From: DATHTK01 sp035463295
GTDB lineage: Bacteria; Actinomycetota; Rubrobacteria; Rubrobacterales; Rubrobacteraceae
Assembly (NCBI GenBank): GCA_035463295.1
Contig: DATHTK010000015.1
Span: forward strand, 1 to 39,731
Reading direction: 5' to 3'
Length of the DNA stretch: 39,731 nt
Shown here: in pieces, positions 32,901-39,731 of the stretch
Numbering within the stretch: the stretch's first letter is position 1
How the letters are laid out: each line of letters starts with the position of its first letter
Translations under genes and position numbers: made by a program
Notes under the pieces: model-generated
Databases searched by the model: none
What the model was told of the DNA's origin: nothing
What the model saw: the letters and a program-made list of their open reading frames with translations, nothing else

Positions 32901-33036
32901 AGAGCCCCGCCCGAGGATGCTGCACGCGGCGGCAAGGCATAGAGGATGCGCACCGCGCCGATCGGGTGTCTTCCGACCCGGCCACCTTCCACCCGCTCTC
33001 CCGAGTTCTCCGGCCTCGGTGTGTGAACGCTTTTAT

Positions 33037-33065
33037 TTGCGGGCTAGCGCTTTAAAAGGTACATT
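33037..33065 (+). promoter_or_regulatory. Promoter of the USP/PCP-red gene
   Basis: TTGCGG (33037-33042), a 17-bp spacer and TACATT (33060-33065). The surrounding 40 bp is the AT-richest stretch of the 250-bp gap after the phosphotransferase gene. The leader to ATG 33151 would be about 78 nt. Confidence 0.5.
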
Positions 33066-33150
33066 GGTGGGGCTCTGCGGAGGAGGGACTTCCGCGCGTG
33101 GCGGATCAGCGAATCTCTAGATGTCCTACAGGGCTAGGAGAACGGGGTAT

Positions 33151-35463
33151 ATGTACAAAGAGGTTTACGTCCCGGTAGACAACTCGGACTACTCCAACCA
33201 GGCGTGCGTCATCGGGGTGGACGTGGCGCGGCAGTTCGGCGGGAGGGTAGCGGGTTGCCACGCCTACGCCGCGAAGATGCACGACGTGCGCTTCCGGCAG
33301 ATGGAGAGCGGCCTCCCCGAGGAGTTCCGTGACGAGGACGAGATGAAGCGTCAGCGCAAGATTCACGACCAGCTCATCACCAAGGGCCTCGAGATCATCA
33401 CCGACTCCTATATCGACGTGCTGGAGCCGCTCTGCGAGAAGTACGACGTCGAACTCGTGAGGCGCTCGCTCGAGGGTAAGAACTTCAAGGTCATCGTCGA
33501 GGACGTCAACTCCGGCGACTACGACCTCGTCGTCATGGGCGCGATGGGGATGGCCGCCGTGAGAGATACGGTGCTCGGTACGGTGACGGAGCGCGTCGTC
33601 CGACGCCTGAAGAAGGCCGACACCCTGATCGTCAAGGATCTCGACCGCAGCCCCTTCGAGCACATCGTCGTCGCGGTGGACGGCTCGGCCAAGTCGCTCG
33701 GCGGCTTGAAGCGAGCCATCGAACTCGCGCGCGAGTTCGGCGGAACGGTCGAAGCCATCAGCGTCTTCGACCCCTACTTCCACTACGCGATGTTCCACTC
33801 CATAGCCGGCGTTCTCTCGACAAAGGCCCAGAAAGTCTTCCGCTTCAAGGAGCAGGAGAAGCTGCACGAGGAGATCATCGACAGTGGGCTCGCCAAGATC
33901 TACACGGCCCACCTCGAGGTGGCGAAGAAGATCGCCGAGGACGAGGGCGTCGAGCTGAAGACGACGCTCCTGGCCGGCAAACCCTTCGAGCAGACCTACA
34001 AGTACGTCAAGGAAGTGAACCCGACGATGGTCGTCATGGGCCGCATCGGCTACCACTCCGACGACGAGATGGACATCGGCGGAAACACCGAGAACATGAT
34101 GCGCTTCCTCTCGACGAACGTACTCATCACCAACTTCGAGTTCCAGGCGCCGGACCTCTACACCGCCGAGGAGCACATGACCTGGACCGCTGAGGCCCTG
34201 GAGAGGATGGACCGAATTCCCGGCTTCGTCGTCGGCATGGCGACCGGCGCGGTGATCCGGTACGCCATCGAGAAGGGCTACACCGTCATTACCTCCGGCG
34301 TCATCGACGAGGTGATAAAGAACATCCTCCCGCCCGGCGCGATGGAGTCGATGCGCGCCATCGGCGACCAGATGCGCGCCGCCGAAGCGATGGGCGAGGA
34401 GCAGCCTATCGACTCCCTCTTCAAGGACTTCGACGAGCGCACGCAAGGGACCAACGGCTCCGCCAACAGCTCGACCAACGGCACCGACCAGGCGGCGAAG
34501 GAGGAGATCTTCGAGGCCGGCCGCGGCGGCTTCGGTAGATCCGAGGACCAGGGCGATATCGAGGGCGTCTCGTCGGAGGTGCGGGATGAGATCCGACGCT
34601 CCGCCCAGGGCCAGGACCGCTTCGAGTGCGACGTCTGCCGCTACGTGGCGAAGGGCAAGCCCGCCCGGTGCCCGGTCTGCGGCTCCGGCCCGACCCACTT
34701 CAGCGCGGTCGACGCCGAGATAGCCACCACGGGCGAGAGCGAGAACCTGAACCTCTCGGAGGTCTACGACGGCCGCGAGCTCCACTGGACCGACGATGCC
34801 AAGGCCTTCCTCGACTCCCTCGAGGAGTGGCAGGAGAAGCGGCGCGTAAAGGCTCGCGTCGAGAAGAGCGCGCTCAAGAAGGGCTACACCACCATCACCC
34901 GCGAGTATGTCGTGCAGCAGTACCGCGAGGAGACCGGCCGCGAGACCCCCGAGGTCAAGTCCGGCGGCTGCCCGGTCTCCCACGCCAAGGAGAAGGTCGA
35001 GGAGACGTCGGGGGGCACATGCCCCATCGACCACTCCGCCTTCCAGACGGCCGGGGCGCTCGTCCCCGAGGGGGGCTCGAGGGAGTTCACCTGGAACCAG
35101 GAGGCCATAGACCGCTTGAACCGCGCGCCCAAGGGCTTCATGCGGAACATCTCGCGCAACATGACCGAGAAGCTCGCGCGCGAGCGGGGCGTCACGCACA
35201 TAGACCTCGCGCTCGTCGAGGACTCCCTGACCGGGGCGCGCACCACGATGGAGGACGTCATTACCGGCAAGGTCTCCATCGCCGACCTCGCCCGCGACAC
35301 CGGCGAGAAGATAGAAGCCGAGAACGGCGAGGCTCCGCACCCGCCCATGACCGTCACGATGATCTGCACCGTCTGCGGCGAGGAGTTGCCGGGCGTACGG
35401 CCCCCCGACGAATGTCCCGTCTGCGGCGCCCCCGGCGAGGAGTTCGAGGCGAGGGAGCTGTAG
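33151..35463 (+). CDS. Tandem universal-stress protein with three PCP-reductase-like and two zinc-ribbon domains
   Basis: The start is ATG 33151 behind AGGAGA (upstream ATG 33121 is weaker), giving 770 residues. Domains: USP-A copy 1 (MYKEVYVPVDNSD to about 170, with DLVVMGAMGMAAVRD); USP-A copy 2 (HIVVAVDGSAKSLGG to about 335, MVVMGRIG); PCP_red copy 1 (TWTAEALERMDRIPGFV, ~343-395); a low-complexity Asn/Ser linker; zinc ribbon 1 (CDVC...CPVCGSG, Cys493-511); PCP_red copy 2 (HWTDDAKAFLDSLEEW, ~545); two Cys-Pro motifs, GCPVSH and TCPIDH; PCP_red copy 3 (FTWNQEAIDRLNRAPKG, ~645); zinc or rubredoxin ribbon 2 (ICTVCGEELPG, CPVCGAPG). It is probably a redox- or nucleotide-responsive stress protein in the cytoplasm; biochemical role unknown. 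Confidence 0.88.
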   Translation: MYKEVYVPVDNSDYSNQACVIGVDVARQFGGRVAGCHAYAAKMHDVRFRQMESGLPEEFRDEDEMKRQRKIHDQLITKGLEIITDSYIDVLEPLCEKYDVELVRRSLEGKNFKVIVEDVNSGDYDLVVMGAMGMAAVRDTVLGTVTERVVRRLKKADTLIVKDLDRSPFEHIVVAVDGSAKSLGGLKRAIELAREFGGTVEAISVFDPYFHYAMFHSIAGVLSTKAQKVFRFKEQEKLHEEIIDSGLAKIYTAHLEVAKKIAEDEGVELKTTLLAGKPFEQTYKYVKEVNPTMVVMGRIGYHSDDEMDIGGNTENMMRFLSTNVLITNFEFQAPDLYTAEEHMTWTAEALERMDRIPGFVVGMATGAVIRYAIEKGYTVITSGVIDEVIKNILPPGAMESMRAIGDQMRAAEAMGEEQPIDSLFKDFDERTQGTNGSANSSTNGTDQAAKEEIFEAGRGGFGRSEDQGDIEGVSSEVRDEIRRSAQGQDRFECDVCRYVAKGKPARCPVCGSGPTHFSAVDAEIATTGESENLNLSEVYDGRELHWTDDAKAFLDSLEEWQEKRRVKARVEKSALKKGYTTITREYVVQQYREETGRETPEVKSGGCPVSHAKEKVEETSGGTCPIDHSAFQTAGALVPEGGSREFTWNQEAIDRLNRAPKGFMRNISRNMTEKLARERGVTHIDLALVEDSLTGARTTMEDVITGKVSIADLARDTGEKIEAENGEAPHPPMTVTMICTVCGEELPGVRPPDECPVCGAPGEEFEAREL

Positions 35464-35483
35464 AGAACCGTAGTTCCGGCGCC

Positions 35484-35513
35484 AGCCCCGATCCCTCGAC
35501 AGGGATCGGGGCT
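35484..35513 (+). terminator. Strong hairpin after the USP/PCP-red gene
   Basis: AGCCCCGATCCCT and its exact complement AGGGATCGGGGCT form a perfect 13-bp stem around a CGAC loop, starting 21 nt after the stop. No T-run follows, so it resembles the U-less hairpins often proposed as terminators in high-GC actinobacteria. Confidence 0.75.
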
Positions 35514-35592
35514 ATGGTCGCGAAACGTTCCGGTAGCCGGCCCCGTATGTAAGATCGGGTAGACCACTCATCGTGCCACCTATCGAGATGAC

Positions 35593-36324
35593 GTGGATGG
35601 AGCACCGGGACAACGAGGATCGCAGACAAACCGCGAGGTGGTGCGTGATCTCCGGCCGGAAGGCCAGCCCGCGGGTCGAGACGGCACCTCGTTGATCAAC
35701 GGGCAGTCCGCGCTGTACGCGTTCGTCCTGGGCGTAGCTTGCCTGTTCCTGGTCCCTCTCACGAGCCTCTGGTGGATCGTTCCGGTCCTCGGCACCGTCT
35801 TGCCACTTGCTCTCGCCGTACTGCAGAGGCCGAATCTCTGGTCTGGCAGGCCCCACGACAGAAAGGCCAGGGAAAGGGAGCTTCTCGAAGCGCTGGCCAA
35901 AAGGAGCGAGCTGACATCCACCGCGGTAGCCATGTGCACCTCGCTAACCGTGGACGAGGCGTCGCAGATGCTCGAAGAGCTGTCCGGCAAAGGCCATTTG
36001 GAGCTGCATGCCGAAGATGAAGTCGTGACTTATGCCCTCCGGGATCGGTCCCCGGGCAGGATCTCCGGGTCTTTCGAACCGGGTTGTGAGACCGGTGACG
36101 CTTTGGGCGACGCCCCGAAAAGGCTCGACGAGCCGTTGAGCGAGCGGGAGCTGGAGGTGTTGAACCTCCTCGCCTCCGGCAGGACCAACTCGGAGGTCGC
36201 CAGGGACCTCTTCGTCTCCGTGGGTACGGTAAAGTCCCACACGGGCAACATCTACCGCAAGCTCGGGGCCCGCAACCGCGCCGAAGCCGTGGCGCGAGCT
36301 CGCGAAAACAGGCTGCTGCCCTAG
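35593..36324 (+). CDS. Membrane-anchored wHTH-LuxR fusion regulator
   Basis: The 243-residue product has two adjacent TM segments at about residues 38-75 (ALYAFVLGVACLFLVPLTSL, then WIVPVLGTVLPLALAVL). A winged-helix-like domain follows at ~95-150 (ARERELLEALAKRSELTSTA, MCTSLTVDEASQMLEELSG). A C-terminal LuxR HTH spans ~178-240 (LSERELEVLNLLASGRTNSE, VARDLFVSVGTVKSHTGNIY, RKLGARNRAEAVARARE). The TM2-wHTH part is paralogous to the whole protein at 2177-2674. It may be a one-component membrane transcription factor. The start is uncertain: GTG 35593 is used, but GTG 35638/35641 or TTG 35692 are possible; none has a strong RBS. Confidence 0.8.
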   Translation: MDGAPGQRGSQTNREVVRDLRPEGQPAGRDGTSLINGQSALYAFVLGVACLFLVPLTSLWWIVPVLGTVLPLALAVLQRPNLWSGRPHDRKARERELLEALAKRSELTSTAVAMCTSLTVDEASQMLEELSGKGHLELHAEDEVVTYALRDRSPGRISGSFEPGCETGDALGDAPKRLDEPLSERELEVLNLLASGRTNSEVARDLFVSVGTVKSHTGNIYRKLGARNRAEAVARARENRLLP

Positions 36325-36524
36325 GCTCCCGGGGCGAGCATCCGCCAGGTGCCCGCGGCCGGCGCCGACCCGTTCTCCGTTTTCACAAGGCAAATGAACC
36401 ACAGTTGAACCACCCGGATCCGACATTCGGCCGATGACCGTGCGACCGGTTCAGCCCTACTGTAAAGCTACGAACCTGGGAGACATCGAAGGATGCTATG
36501 CGCGCCGCGAAGAGGAGGTTTCGA

Positions 36525-36737
36525 ATGAGGACGGTACTCCTGGCCCTGCTTGGTGTCGCTCTGGGCTTCTTTCTTGGCGAGGCTCTGGCCGCGATGGCCG
36601 GCATGGTCGGCTTCGCCGCGTTCAGCAGCGCTCCCTCCGGGCCGGTGCTCTGGATCCTCAAGAGCTTGCCGATCGTCTGCGCGATCGCGGGCGCCGTCGC
36701 AGCGGTCGCCGTGGACATCCGGCGCAGGCCGGGCTAG
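36525..36737 (+). CDS. DUF5957-like two-TM protein
   Basis: The 70-residue product starts at ATG 36525 with GAGGAGG 6 nt upstream. It is one short protein with two TM segments (TVLLALLGVALGFFLGEALA and ILKSLPIVCAIAGAVAAVAV) and a basic tail (DIRRRPG). The pattern MRTVLLALLGVALGFFLGEA resembles DUF5957 proteins of actinobacteria, which have no known function. It precedes the multicopper oxidase gene by 28 bp and is probably co-transcribed with it. Confidence 0.7.
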   Translation: MRTVLLALLGVALGFFLGEALAAMAGMVGFAAFSSAPSGPVLWILKSLPIVCAIAGAVAAVAVDIRRRPG

Positions 36738-36765
36738 CGCCGGAATGGTTTGGGGAGGAGATCTC

Positions 36766-38352
36766 GTGCAGCTCTCGCGCAAAGACTTCTTGAGACTCGG
36801 CCTCGCCGGAGGGGCGGGGTTGTTTCTGCCATTCGGAATCTCCGCGTGCGGCCTGACCGCCGGCAACAACAGTGCCCAGGGCAGCGCCGGCGCGTTGCTC
36901 GAGAGCACGACCAGGCTGCCGGAGCCGTTCGTTGTGCCGCTACCGGTGCCCCCGGTGCTGGAGCCCGTACGCACCGACGCCTCGGCCGAGTACTACGAGA
37001 TCACCCAGAGAGTCGGCCGCGCGGAGATCCTGCCCGACCTGAAGACCGAGGTGTGGGGCTACGACGGCATCTTCCCTGGTCCGACGATCCGGTCGCGGCG
37101 CGGACGGCGGACCATCGTACGCCACCGCAACGAGTTGCCGGTGCCGACCGTGGTCCACCTGCACGGTGGCAAGACCCCGCCCGAGCACGACGGTTACCCG
37201 ACTGACGTGGTGATGCCGATCGGCAGCCGGGAGCATGGGTACGGCCGGCACGCAGAGCTGAACGTTATCGGGGAGGGGGCCTTCGATTACGAATATCCGC
37301 TTGACCAGCCAGCCGCGACCCTCTGGTACCACGACCACCGCATGGACTTTACGGGCCCGCAGGTCTACAAGGGGCTCGCCGGGGTCTACATCGTTCACGA
37401 CGACGAGGAGGGGGCGCTGGGGCTACCGGCGGGCGAGCGCGACATACCGCTGATGATCTGCGACCGGGCCTTCGCCGAGGACGGCTCTTTCCGCTACCCC
37501 TCCGTCGACCCCTCGCTGAAGGACGAACCGGGCGTCGAGAGCGAGTACATGAGCGGGGTGCTGGGCGACTGCGTACTCGTCAATGGCGCTCCATGGCCGG
37601 TGCTGGAGGTCACGAACACCCTCTACCGGTTCCGAATCCTCAACGCCTCCAACGCACGCCGCTACCGGCTCGCGCTAGATCCACCACCCCCGGAGGGGCC
37701 GTCGTTCGTCCAGATCGGCAGCGATGGGGGCCTGTTGGCGAGGCCCGTCCCTCATCACCGGATCGAGATCGCCCAAGCGGAGCGCTTCGACGTGGCCGTG
37801 GACTTCTCCGCCTACCCGGTCGGTACGGAGGTGACGCTGGTCAACGAGCTCGGCGCGGGCAACACCGCGCGGGTCATGCGCTTCGCCGTAGCGCGCAAGG
37901 GCATGGAGGACGCCCGGATCCCGGTGACGCTGGCGGAGAACCAGTCACTCGGGAGATCCGACGCCACAGTGGAGCGCGAGTTCCGGTTCGCTCGTGGCGG
38001 AGCCAGGATGAACGGGATGACACTCTGGACGGTCAACGGCGCGCCGTTCGACCCGGAGCGGATCGACGCCGCCCCCGAACTAGGCGCGGTCGAGCTATGG
38101 AAGATTCGCGGCCTCAACGTAGAGCACCCGATCCACATTCACCTCGCCCAGTTCCAGGTCCTTACCATAGGCGGGAAAGATGGCGAGCCCGGCCCCTACA
38201 ACTCGGGCTGGAAGGACACCGTGAGCTTGAGCAGCGGCGGCGAAGCAGAACTCCTGGTCAAGTTCGACGGCTGGCGGGGCAAGTACGTCTTGCACTGCCA
38301 CAACCTGGAGCACGAGGACATGATGATGATGGCCAACTTCGAGGTCGTATAG
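36766..38352 (+). CDS. Multicopper oxidase, CotA/bilirubin-oxidase-like, exported
   Basis: The 528-residue product starts at GTG 36766 with GGGGAGGAG 6 nt before. All four copper motifs are present: HLHGG (His131, His133), WYHDH (His189, His191), HPIHIH (His454, His457, His459) and HCHNLEHEDMMM (His510, Cys511, His512, His516), with Met521 as the likely axial T1 ligand. This C-x4-H-x4-M spacing fits CotA-type laccases. The N-terminus SRKDFLRLGLAGGAG is Tat-like, with a Lys for the second Arg, and is followed by a lipobox-like GISAC, so export and lipid anchoring are likely. It would oxidise phenols, bilirubin-like compounds or metals at the cell surface using O2. Confidence 0.9.
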   Translation: MQLSRKDFLRLGLAGGAGLFLPFGISACGLTAGNNSAQGSAGALLESTTRLPEPFVVPLPVPPVLEPVRTDASAEYYEITQRVGRAEILPDLKTEVWGYDGIFPGPTIRSRRGRRTIVRHRNELPVPTVVHLHGGKTPPEHDGYPTDVVMPIGSREHGYGRHAELNVIGEGAFDYEYPLDQPAATLWYHDHRMDFTGPQVYKGLAGVYIVHDDEEGALGLPAGERDIPLMICDRAFAEDGSFRYPSVDPSLKDEPGVESEYMSGVLGDCVLVNGAPWPVLEVTNTLYRFRILNASNARRYRLALDPPPPEGPSFVQIGSDGGLLARPVPHHRIEIAQAERFDVAVDFSAYPVGTEVTLVNELGAGNTARVMRFAVARKGMEDARIPVTLAENQSLGRSDATVEREFRFARGGARMNGMTLWTVNGAPFDPERIDAAPELGAVELWKIRGLNVEHPIHIHLAQFQVLTIGGKDGEPGPYNSGWKDTVSLSSGGEAELLVKFDGWRGKYVLHCHNLEHEDMMMMANFEVV

Positions 38353-38403
38353 AGAGCCGGCGGTCTTCGCCCGACCGAGTCCACTCGACGCGGATAGCTC
38401 TCT
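38351..38403 (+). terminator. Branched stem structure after the multicopper oxidase
   Basis: AGAGAGC (38351-38357) pairs perfectly with GCTCTCT (38397-38403), enclosing two small hairpins: GGCG-GTCTT-CGCC and CGAGT-CC-ACTCG. It begins within the stop codon region and is followed by TTTG. It could end the transcript or shield its 3' end. Confidence 0.45.
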
Positions 38404-38515
38404 TTGCGTCGTGACCGAGTGGGAGGTGTGTCGAGTTTTCGGCTCCGCCAATACCGGCCAGCCGATATGCTAGAACAGGCCGGAACACACTACTCAGCGG
38501 TCAACGGGAGCAAAG

Positions 38516-38785
38516 ATGGCGAAGTCGCACAGAGTTACCTTCAAGAAGAGCGGCATCACGATAGAGGTTGCAGAGGACCAGTACATACTGGAGGAGGCCG
38601 AGGACGCCGGTCTGCGCCTACCGTACGACTGCCGCAGCGGCACCTGCACCACCTGCATCCAGAGGTGCCTCGAAGGTGAGATCGACCAGGACCTGGCTTT
38701 CGCCATCTCCGACGAGGAACTGGAGAAGGGGTTGCGCCTCATCTGCATCGGAAGTCCTCTGTCAGACGTGGTGTTGGACGCGTGA
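38516..38785 (+). CDS. Plant-type [2Fe-2S] ferredoxin
   Basis: The 89-residue product starts at ATG 38516 behind GGGAG. It has the CX4CX2C...C cluster motif: Cys39, Cys44 and Cys47 in YDCRSGTCTTCIQRC, and Cys77 in LICIGSP. The normal beta-grasp start is HRVTFKKSGITIEVAEDQYI. Length and motif are canonical for a small soluble electron carrier. The extra Cys51 after the third ligand is unusual. The redox partner is unknown; the monooxygenase at 28903 is a flavoprotein that would normally use NAD(P)H directly, so a link is not implied. Confidence 0.92.
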   Translation: MAKSHRVTFKKSGITIEVAEDQYILEEAEDAGLRLPYDCRSGTCTTCIQRCLEGEIDQDLAFAISDEELEKGLRLICIGSPLSDVVLDA

Positions 38786-38909
38786 GCGCGGTTCGTATAG
38801 GGTTCCGGGCACCGCTTGCTTGAACGTTGTTCCCAGCTTGATGCCCGCGCTCGAGTTTATCGAGTTGCCCGAGCAGACGGCCAACGGCACGAACCGTCTC
38901 GGCGTGGCC

Positions 38910-39005
38910 TCATTGTCCCCAGATCAACCAACCGAGGAGGCCCAGCAGCGAGATCAGGGTTACCGCGCCCCAAATCACCGTGATCTTCGTTCGCACCCTC
39001 GCCAC
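38910..39005 (-). CDS. Tiny single-TM membrane protein
   Basis: The ~31-residue product ends in TKITVIWGAVTLISLLGLLG followed by WLIWGQ, one strong TM helix. Two GTG starts are possible (39005 or 38996). The second has GGAAAGG 9 nt upstream and would give 28 residues. Upstream the same frame has polar, Arg-rich sequence that does not look like a gene. It is convergent with the ferredoxin gene. No family is recognised; small one-helix proteins of this size often modulate larger membrane complexes. Confidence 0.45.
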   Translation of the reverse strand: MARVRTKITVIWGAVTLISLLGLLGWLIWGQ

Positions 39006-39169
39006 CCTTTCCGGTAGCTCGTTGTTCGGGCATTGTACCCCCGCTTCGCGGGCCAGCCGGGTATCCAGCCGCCGCGTAGCGCGCCGGGAAGGGACGTCCG
39101 GAGCCTCCGTTTTCGGTCCCGCCTTCCCCGGGTACGAACGGCGCACGAACCGGAGAGGAAGGTCTAGCG

Positions 39170-39256
39170 ATGCGGGTGACGGGCAAGAGGAACGCGACGA
39201 GCCAGCCGCGGATGGTCCCTACCGTAACTGCAGCGGCGAACAGCGGGACGCGATGA
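39170..39256 (+). CDS. Small ORF overlapping the methyltransferase-like gene
   Basis: The 28-residue product starts at ATG 39170 behind GGAAGG (6 nt spacing), the best RBS in this stretch. Its stop overlaps the next start as ATGA (39253-39256). The peptide (MRVTGKRNATSQPRMVPTVT...) is basic and polar. It may serve as a leader that couples translation to the downstream gene, which itself has only a weak RBS. Confidence 0.4.
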   Translation: MRVTGKRNATSQPRMVPTVTAAANSGTR

Positions 39257-39731
39257 GCCCGGAGGCCGACAGGGGATCGGCGGGGCGGGTGCTCGGGATC
39301 TGCGCTCTCTGGGCGGCCGTGCACAGCCTGCTCGCTACGAAGAGGTTCAAGGATTTCGTCCACCGAAACGTCGGACCCCGCTACCGCGATGGTTTGTATC
39401 GGCTAGCGTACAACGCCCAGGCGGTGGCGACCCTCGCCCTCGCGGCACGCTACTTTCTCAGGCTCCCCGACCGGGACCTCTACCAGGCGGCGCCTCCCTT
39501 CTCGTGGCTCTTGCGCGCCGGACAGGCTCTCTCTTTGGGGGTGCTGCTCTCTGGCGTGCGGGTGGTCGGCTTTCTGGACTTCGCCGGGATAGCGCGGCTC
39601 CGGAACCTACTCACCGGGGTCGACTCCGGTCCCGAACCCGAGGCGCAGGGTCCGCCGCTCGACGCTAGAGGTGCCGTGGTAGTGGCCGGGGCGTTCCGCT
39701 TCACCCGTCACCCGGGGAACCTGGGGGCGCT
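39253..39731 (+). CDS. ICMT/NnrU/MddA-like membrane methyltransferase, 3' truncated by window
   Basis: The first 159 residues are visible. The protein begins MSPEADRGSAGRVLG and contains ALWAAVHSLLATKRFKDFVH, several hydrophobic segments and, near the window end, AFRFTRHPGNLGAL. The RHPxNxG motif is the SAM-binding signature of isoprenylcysteine methyltransferase-like proteins, including methanethiol methyltransferase MddA and NnrU relatives. Membrane location and methyl transfer are family knowledge; the acceptor is unknown. The RBS at ATG 39253 is weak (GGGA), which fits coupling to the small upstream ORF. Confidence 0.75.
   Translation, partial: MSPEADRGSAGRVLGICALWAAVHSLLATKRFKDFVHRNVGPRYRDGLYRLAYNAQAVATLALAARYFLRLPDRDLYQAAPPFSWLLRAGQALSLGVLLSGVRVVGFLDFAGIARLRNLLTGVDSGPEPEAQGPPLDARGAVVVAGAFRFTRHPGNLGA

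Noticed and set aside
1..39731. tRNA or rRNA genes
   Set aside because: I found no T-loop-like GGTTCGAATCC context with matching acceptor stem and no rRNA-like stretch. A tRNAscan run would settle this.

Overview
The window is high-GC DNA that looks like a Rubrobacter-type actinobacterium. The reasons are a MarP-like CvpA/trypsin protein, a tandem universal-stress/PCP-reductase/zinc-ribbon protein, small secreted proteins of the MKKIMLLAAML type, frequent GTG/TTG starts, and several genes whose -10 box lies 6-7 nt before the start codon. The assignment rests on recognised families, not on a database search. Most genes are housekeeping, repair or stress functions. A lower-GC accessory segment lies at about 14.8-23.06 kb.

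Region 1 (1-4.7 kb): a truncated secreted small protein, a secreted CAP/SCP protein and a frameshifted gene remnant. Two membrane proteins of unknown function follow, one carrying a C-terminal winged helix, then an M20 dipeptidase overlapping a small unknown gene. Region 2 (4.75-12.2 kb): a four-gene end-resection cluster in the order nurA-herA-mre11-rad50, an arrangement best known from archaea. The mre11 gene has no standard start codon before its first metal-binding motif, and the HerA P-loop is non-canonical. Region 3 (12.3-14.8 kb): a small Gly/Arg-rich protein, then a convergent ydbS-ydbT-like pair of bacterial PH-domain membrane proteins.

Region 4 (14.8-23.06 kb) is the accessory island. 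It is flanked or littered by transposase remnants, a decayed phage-type primase tail and a 59-residue leaderless HTH gene. Its intact cargo is a secreted protein with (VETTPPP)n repeats, a LysM-TM-basic-tail protein overlapping a LuxR/NarL-type regulator that lacks a phosphoacceptor Asp, a second paralogous regulator with a long leader containing a perfect inverted repeat, and a further Pro-rich membrane protein. Region 5 (23.06-27.7 kb): rlmN and marP diverge from a 53-bp gap, followed by a small helical protein and an amylo-alpha-1,6-glucosidase-type glycoside hydrolase.

Region 6 (27.7-32.9 kb): a TetR regulator with a clear promoter and operator, an ABC exporter reduced by an internal deletion to a single hybrid ORF, an FAD monooxygenase, and a protein with the three-domain layout of rifampin phosphotransferase. 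This looks like a xenobiotic or antibiotic response unit. Region 7 (33-39.7 kb): the tandem USP/PCP-red/zinc-ribbon protein with a strong hairpin after it, a TM-wHTH-LuxR fusion paralogous to the gene at 2.2-2.7 kb, a DUF5957-like protein, a multicopper oxidase, a [2Fe-2S] ferredoxin, a tiny membrane protein, and a truncated ICMT/NnrU-like methyltransferase preceded by a small overlapping ORF.

The best candidates for undescribed biology are the LysM-TM/LuxR pair with its paralogous regulator, the TM-wHTH module used alone and fused to LuxR, and the multi-domain USP-PCP_red protein. The bacterial nurA-herA-mre11-rad50 cluster is also of interest for its odd starts and P-loop.
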